Below, in pieces: positions 55,204 to 59,566 of a stretch of DNA of 59,566 nucleotides. Source of the DNA: Pseudomonadota bacterium (GTDB lineage: Bacteria > Pseudomonadota > Gammaproteobacteria > Xanthomonadales > Rhodanobacteraceae); contig JAFEEJ010000222.1 in assembly GCA_018241145.1 (NCBI GenBank), positions 1-59,566 on the forward strand, written 5' to 3'. Position numbers and translations under genes: made by a program. Numbering within the stretch: the stretch's first letter is position 1; the number at the start of each line of letters is the position of its first letter. The notes under the pieces were generated by a model. It saw only the letters and a program-made list of their open reading frames with translations. It ran no database searches and was not told the origin of the DNA.

Positions 55204-57279
55204 ATGGAGTACCGCATGGCTTTGCTGCGGAGGATCCTGGCCTGGACGGTGGTTTCCGTCGCCGTCCTCATCGTGGCCGCGATCGTTTTCCTGTCGCTGT
55301 TCGACTGGAACCGCGCGCGACCGTGGCTGGATGCGCGCGCGTCCGCGGCGATCGGCCGGCCGGTGTCGATCGATGGCGATTTGACGGTCGCGTGGTTGCG
55401 CAATCCCGCCGCGCGCGGCCTGTCGCGCTGGGTGCCGTGGCCGCGTTTCACGGCGCGCGACATCCGCATCGGCAATCCGGCGTGGGCGAAGCATCCGCAA
55501 TTCGCCACGCTGCAGCAGATCCGCTTCAGCCTCTCGCCGTTGGCCCTGCTCGCGCACCGCATCGAAATCCCGTCGCTGCAACTGACCGCGCCCGAGGCCG
55601 ATCTGGAACGCGACAGGCAGGGACGCGCCACATGGATGTTCGATCTGGATCGCACGCCCGGGCAGTGGCGGCTGGCATTGGGTGAAGTCGCGTTCGACCG
55701 CGGCAAGCTCCGCCTCGACGATGACAAGCTGGACCTGCACCTTGCGATCGCGGTCGATCCGCTCGGCAAACCGATCCCGTTCGACCAGATCGTTCCCTCC
55801 AAACCCGCCGACGGCGACGCGGCGCCGCCGCGTTCGCGCCAGCCGTACTATTTCGGCTGGACCGCCACCGGCACCTACCGCGGCGCGAAGGCCGGCGGCA
55901 GCGGCAAGATCGGCAGCGTGCTCTCGCTGCAGGATGCGACATTGCCGTTCCCGCTGCAGGCCGACCTGGAATTGCGCGACCTGCGCATCGCGTTTGCCGG
56001 CACGCTCACCGATCCCGCGCACCTCGCCGCGTTCAACCTGCGCCTGAAAATGTCGGGCGCCAGCATGTCGCACCTGTACGCGTTGACCGGCGTCACCCTG
56101 CCCGACACGCCGCCCTTTTCCACCGAAGGCCAGCTCACCGGCAAGTTGCAGCGCGGCGCCAGCACCTTCCATTACGGCCATTTCAACGGCCGCGTCGGCG
56201 GCAGCGACTTGCACGGTTCGGTCACTTACACGACCGCGGCGCCGCGACCGAAACTCACGGGGGTGCTGACTTCCAACCTGCTGCGCTTCGACGACCTCGC
56301 ACCGCTGATCGGCGCGGACAGCAACGCCGAAAAGGCGCGGCGCGGCGATGCGACGAAACAGCCGGCGGACAAGCTGCTGCCGGTCGAATCCTTCAGCACC
56401 GCGCGCTGGCGCGCGATGGACGCCGACGTGAATTTTTCCGGACGACGCATCCTGCGCAAGGCGGAACTGCCGATCCAGGATCTTTCCACGCACCTGGTCC
56501 TGGAAGACGGCGTGCTGACGCTGGATCCGCTGCGCTTCGGTTTCGCCGGCGGCGACCTGGATTCCACCATCGCGCTGGACGGACGCGTGTCGCCGATGCG
56601 CGGGGACATGAAACTCGCCGTGCGCCGCCTGCGGCTGCGGCAACTGTTCCCCACGGTCGAGCTGATGAAGAACAGTTCCGGCGAGATCAACGGCGCGGCC
56701 ACGCTTTCGGGACGGGGCAACTCGGTGGCGGCGCTGCTGGGTTCGTCCACCGGAGAGATGCGGTTGCTGATGAACGGCGGCACCATCAGCCACACGCTGA
56801 TGGAAGAGGCCGGATTGAACGTCGCCAACGTGCTGGTGGACAAGCTGTTCGGCGACAAGCCCGTGCAGATCGAATGCGCCGCGGCGGATTTCACGGGCCG
56901 CAACGGCGTCTACGATTCGCGTTTGTTCGCGTTCCAGACCGAGGATTCCACCGTCGGCATCGACGGCACGGTCGATTTCTCCGGCGAAAAACTCGACCTC
57001 ACCCTGCATCCCCGCTCGCGCAGCGTGCGCGTACTTTCGCTGCGTTCGCCGCTGTACGTGCGCGGCACGTTCAAGGATCCCGATGTCGGCGTCGAGAAGG
57101 GCCCGCTGCTGGCGCGTGCCGCCGGCGCGATCACGCTGGGCACCATCGCCGCGCCGCTGGCCGCGCTGGGCGCGCTGATCGCGCCGAGCCACGGCGACGA
57201 CGGAAACGCCTGCGGCGCGCTGCTTGCGGAATTGTCGAAGCAGCCACCGCAGGCGCCGCCGCCCGGCAAGGCGCACTGA
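55204..57279 (+). CDS. AsmA-family protein
   Basis: A large inner-membrane-anchored periplasmic protein of the AsmA/bridge-like family implicated in phospholipid movement and outer-membrane homeostasis. The 691 residues have one N-terminal membrane segment (ILAWTVVSVAVLIVAAIVFL), the AsmA N-terminal signature (RPWLDARASAAIGRPVSIDG; HRIEIPSLQLTAPEADLER) and a C-terminal AsmA domain (LDLTLHPRSRSVRVLSLRSP; YVRGTFKDPDVGVEKGPLL). It could start at ATG 55216. Divergent from the metallopeptidase gene. Confidence 0.92.
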   Translation: MEYRMALLRRILAWTVVSVAVLIVAAIVFLSLFDWNRARPWLDARASAAIGRPVSIDGDLTVAWLRNPAARGLSRWVPWPRFTARDIRIGNPAWAKHPQFATLQQIRFSLSPLALLAHRIEIPSLQLTAPEADLERDRQGRATWMFDLDRTPGQWRLALGEVAFDRGKLRLDDDKLDLHLAIAVDPLGKPIPFDQIVPSKPADGDAAPPRSRQPYYFGWTATGTYRGAKAGGSGKIGSVLSLQDATLPFPLQADLELRDLRIAFAGTLTDPAHLAAFNLRLKMSGASMSHLYALTGVTLPDTPPFSTEGQLTGKLQRGASTFHYGHFNGRVGGSDLHGSVTYTTAAPRPKLTGVLTSNLLRFDDLAPLIGADSNAEKARRGDATKQPADKLLPVESFSTARWRAMDADVNFSGRRILRKAELPIQDLSTHLVLEDGVLTLDPLRFGFAGGDLDSTIALDGRVSPMRGDMKLAVRRLRLRQLFPTVELMKNSSGEINGAATLSGRGNSVAALLGSSTGEMRLLMNGGTISHTLMEEAGLNVANVLVDKLFGDKPVQIECAAADFTGRNGVYDSRLFAFQTEDSTVGIDGTVDFSGEKLDLTLHPRSRSVRVLSLRSPLYVRGTFKDPDVGVEKGPLLARAAGAITLGTIAAPLAALGALIAPSHGDDGNACGALLAELSKQPPQAPPPGKAH

Positions 57280-57383
57280 CCCCGACCCGATCCGGCGCAC
57301 CCGCGAGCCGCATCGCGATTCGCGCATGCGGCGGCGGGGTTTTGTCGTACCCTTGGCGCCGGTTCGTCCCCGTCCTGCCGGCC

Positions 57384-58313
<930 letters not shown>

Positions 58314-58325
58314 CGCACCCGCGGC

Positions 58326-59003
58326 TCAGGCCTTGCCCGCCACCACGTTGACGCTCAGCGCGATGATGATCACGTTGAAGAAGAACGTGATCAACGAATG
58401 CACCAGCACCACGTGGCGGATCCTGCGGTCGCTGATCTGCACGTCGGACACCTGGAAGGTCATGCCGATCACGAAGGCGAAATACAGGAAATCCCAGTAA
58501 TCGGGCTGCTTGTCGCGGCCCGGGAAATCCAGCCCGCTGCGCTTGTCGCCGTGGTCGCCGTAGTATTCGTGCGCATAATGCAGCGCGAAGATCGTGTTGA
58601 TGAAGAACCACGCCAGCAGCAGGCTGCAGGCCGCGAGCACCACCTCGAACGGCATTCCGTTATCGCTGGCATGCAGTTCCATAGCGAGCGCGACAAGCGC
58701 CACCGTGGCAACTCCGGCGCTGCCGAGCAGGAAACCCCAGTAGCCTTCGTCCTGGTCGCGCGCGCGCGCGCGCATCGCCTCGGGTCCCGACGTGGCGAAC
58801 ACGCGCAGGCAGGCCAGCAGGAAGAACAACGCGGCGATGTCGAAGGCCAGCAACAGGCCGCGACGAGCCTGCACGCCCGCCGCGGACATCCCGACCGCCA
58901 GCAGCACGAACAGCAACGCGGCGAGGTTGAAGACCGGCCGCCGTTTCAGGCGATGCCACAGCCGCGCCGGCCCGCTGGATCCGATCGTCCGGTGTTGCAC
59001 CAT
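58326..59003 (-). CDS. DUF1345 membrane protein
   Basis: A 225-residue protein with five likely membrane helices (FNLAALLFVLLAVGMSAAG; LLLAFDIAALFFLLACL; AGVATVALVALAMEL; VVLAACSLLLAWFFINTIFA; LITFFFNVIIIALSVNVVAG). The family signature is NTIFALHYAHEYYG followed by DKQPDYWDFLYFAFVIGMTF and QVSDVQI. Function is unknown. ATG 59003 has TGAGG upstream; GTG 59018 is an alternative. Convergent with the transporter gene, 12 bases apart. Confidence 0.88.
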   Translation of the reverse strand: MVQHRTIGSSGPARLWHRLKRRPVFNLAALLFVLLAVGMSAAGVQARRGLLLAFDIAALFFLLACLRVFATSGPEAMRARARDQDEGYWGFLLGSAGVATVALVALAMELHASDNGMPFEVVLAACSLLLAWFFINTIFALHYAHEYYGDHGDKRSGLDFPGRDKQPDYWDFLYFAFVIGMTFQVSDVQISDRRIRHVVLVHSLITFFFNVIIIALSVNVVAGKA

Positions 59004-59161
59004 GCGCACCTCATCCACGGCAATGCGCGAATGATAGGCGCGCGACCGCGGCCGCGCGAATCCGCGCGCTCGCGTCGCGCATGTCCTGCGCCGCAGGGCG
59101 TTGCACGCGATGCGCGCGCGTCGGCCCCTCCCGGGCCGTGCAGCCGGAAGACGCCGGCCCG

Positions 59162-59323
59162 CTACTCCTGCTTCTTCGCCAACGGCGAGTTCCGCTCCTG
59201 CTTTTTGGCGTTCGGCGACATGCCTTCCTGCTTTTTGGCGTCGCTGTCCGCGCCGTCATCGGTCGCGTCGGAACCGGCATCTCCGGGAGGGTTCCCCGGA
59301 TCATTTCCCGTCCAGTTCTGCAT
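59162..59323 (-). CDS. 53-residue acidic/Lys repeat protein
   Basis: Starts MQNWTGNDPGNPPGDAGSDA and ends with three copies of an AKKQE motif (DAKKQEGMSP, NAKKQERNSP, LAKKQE) spaced about 10-11 residues apart. No hydrophobic core, so it is probably disordered. A strong AAGGAGG lies seven bases before the ATG at 59323, arguing for real translation. It is encoded just downstream of another minus-strand gene that runs off the window. I do not recognise it. Confidence 0.6.
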   Translation of the reverse strand: MQNWTGNDPGNPPGDAGSDATDDGADSDAKKQEGMSPNAKKQERNSPLAKKQE

Positions 59324-59429
59324 GGCTGGATCCTCCTTCGTCGTGCCGGGGAAACGAACCGCCCCGACTCCGGTATCGGCTGTACGCGTCGCACTGCCGC
59401 TATGGCGGCCCTGCGCGGCCGCGCGATGT

Positions 59430-59566
59430 TCAGCCTGCTTTTTTCGATTCGGGCGGCGGCAAGCCCACTTTTTTGCAAAACGCGATGAAACGCGGGTCAT
59501 TCCCGTACGCCAGCAGGAACGGATCGTAGAGCAGATAGGCAATGCCCGGGTCGCGGTTGGCCCACG
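59430..59566 (-). CDS. C-terminal fragment of a protein, possibly TPR-containing regulator or cyclase type
   Basis: The last 45 codons of a gene that continues past the right edge. The readable end is WANRDPGIAYLLYDPFLLAY, then GNDPRFIAFCKKVGLPPPES and KKAG before TGA at 59430. The pattern DPRF..F..K.GLP near a C-terminus is common at the end of TPR-containing signalling proteins in this order; identity cannot be settled from 45 residues. Confidence 0.5.
   Translation of the reverse strand, partial: WANRDPGIAYLLYDPFLLAYGNDPRFIAFCKKVGLPPPESKKAG

Overview
The window is a gene-dense, high-GC chromosomal segment of a gammaproteobacterium, most likely from the Lysobacterales (Xanthomonadales), perhaps Rhodanobacteraceae. 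The evidence is gene order and protein content: rpsT divergent from murJ-ribF-ileS, nnr-tsaE-amidase-mutL with queG divergent, dapA followed by a BamC-like lipoprotein, panBCD near folK-pcnB, a short NAD-type isocitrate dehydrogenase, and a MutL carrying the endonuclease signature. The genus is an inference. I see no prophage, insertion sequence, integron, CRISPR array or rRNA operon. No gene-free stretch exceeds about 230 bases.

Layout. 1-7.4 kb: ileS (cut by the left edge), ribF, murJ, rpsT, obgE, rpmA, rplU and a DUF2059 protein. 7.5-13.2 kb: uvrA, a hotdog thioesterase, a DUF4139 protein and an enoyl-CoA hydratase-like protein, with ATGA overlaps at two of the three junctions. 13.2-22.3 kb: a long minus-strand run, nnr-tsaE-amidase-mutL-DUF1684-FKBP-DUF1289-NUDIX-sseA, with queG divergent. 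23.4-27.9 kb: panD, a 90-aa orphan, panC, panB, folK, pcnB. 27.9-32.7 kb: tRNA-Glu, ferredoxin, BamC-like lipoprotein, dapA, gcvR, bcp, PIN-PhoH ATPase. 32.7-38.8 kb is the more accessory part: a secreted PNGase F-like protein, thiD, an LpxO-like hydroxylase, an ECF41-type sigma factor with its carboxymuconolactone decarboxylase-family partner, and an unrecognised secreted protein of visibly lower GC. 38.8-49.98 kb: isocitrate dehydrogenase, grxC, bepA, then phoB-phoR-ppk1-ppx behind a candidate Pho box, ppiA, lpxH and a GST. 49.97-59.57 kb: radA, alr, dnaB, zinc metallopeptidase, AsmA-family protein, EamA transporter, DUF1345 protein, a 53-residue repeat protein and the C-terminus of a further gene.

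The most unusual material is repetitive. Three perfect tandem heptamer arrays (8, 10 and 10 copies) sit directly upstream of the start codons of ileS, obgE and grxC, where no Shine-Dalgarno is visible. A degenerate heptamer inverted repeat lies at 28.4 kb. A palindromic dispersed element (GTCATTCCGGGGCCG-type) appears as a full copy next to the obgE array, as a copy that encodes the last residues of RibF, and as a remnant near murJ. A different repeat with hairpin arms is inserted in frame inside ileS and adds about 50 residues. The most interesting protein is the PNGase F-like secreted protein at 32.7-34.0 kb.

Functionally the window joins translation (IleS, S20, L21, L27, Obg), cofactor synthesis (FAD, pantothenate, folate, thiamine, queuosine), envelope synthesis (MurJ, amidase, Alr, DapA, LpxH, BepA, BamC-like), DNA repair and replication (UvrA, MutL, RadA, DnaB) and a phosphate/polyphosphate module.
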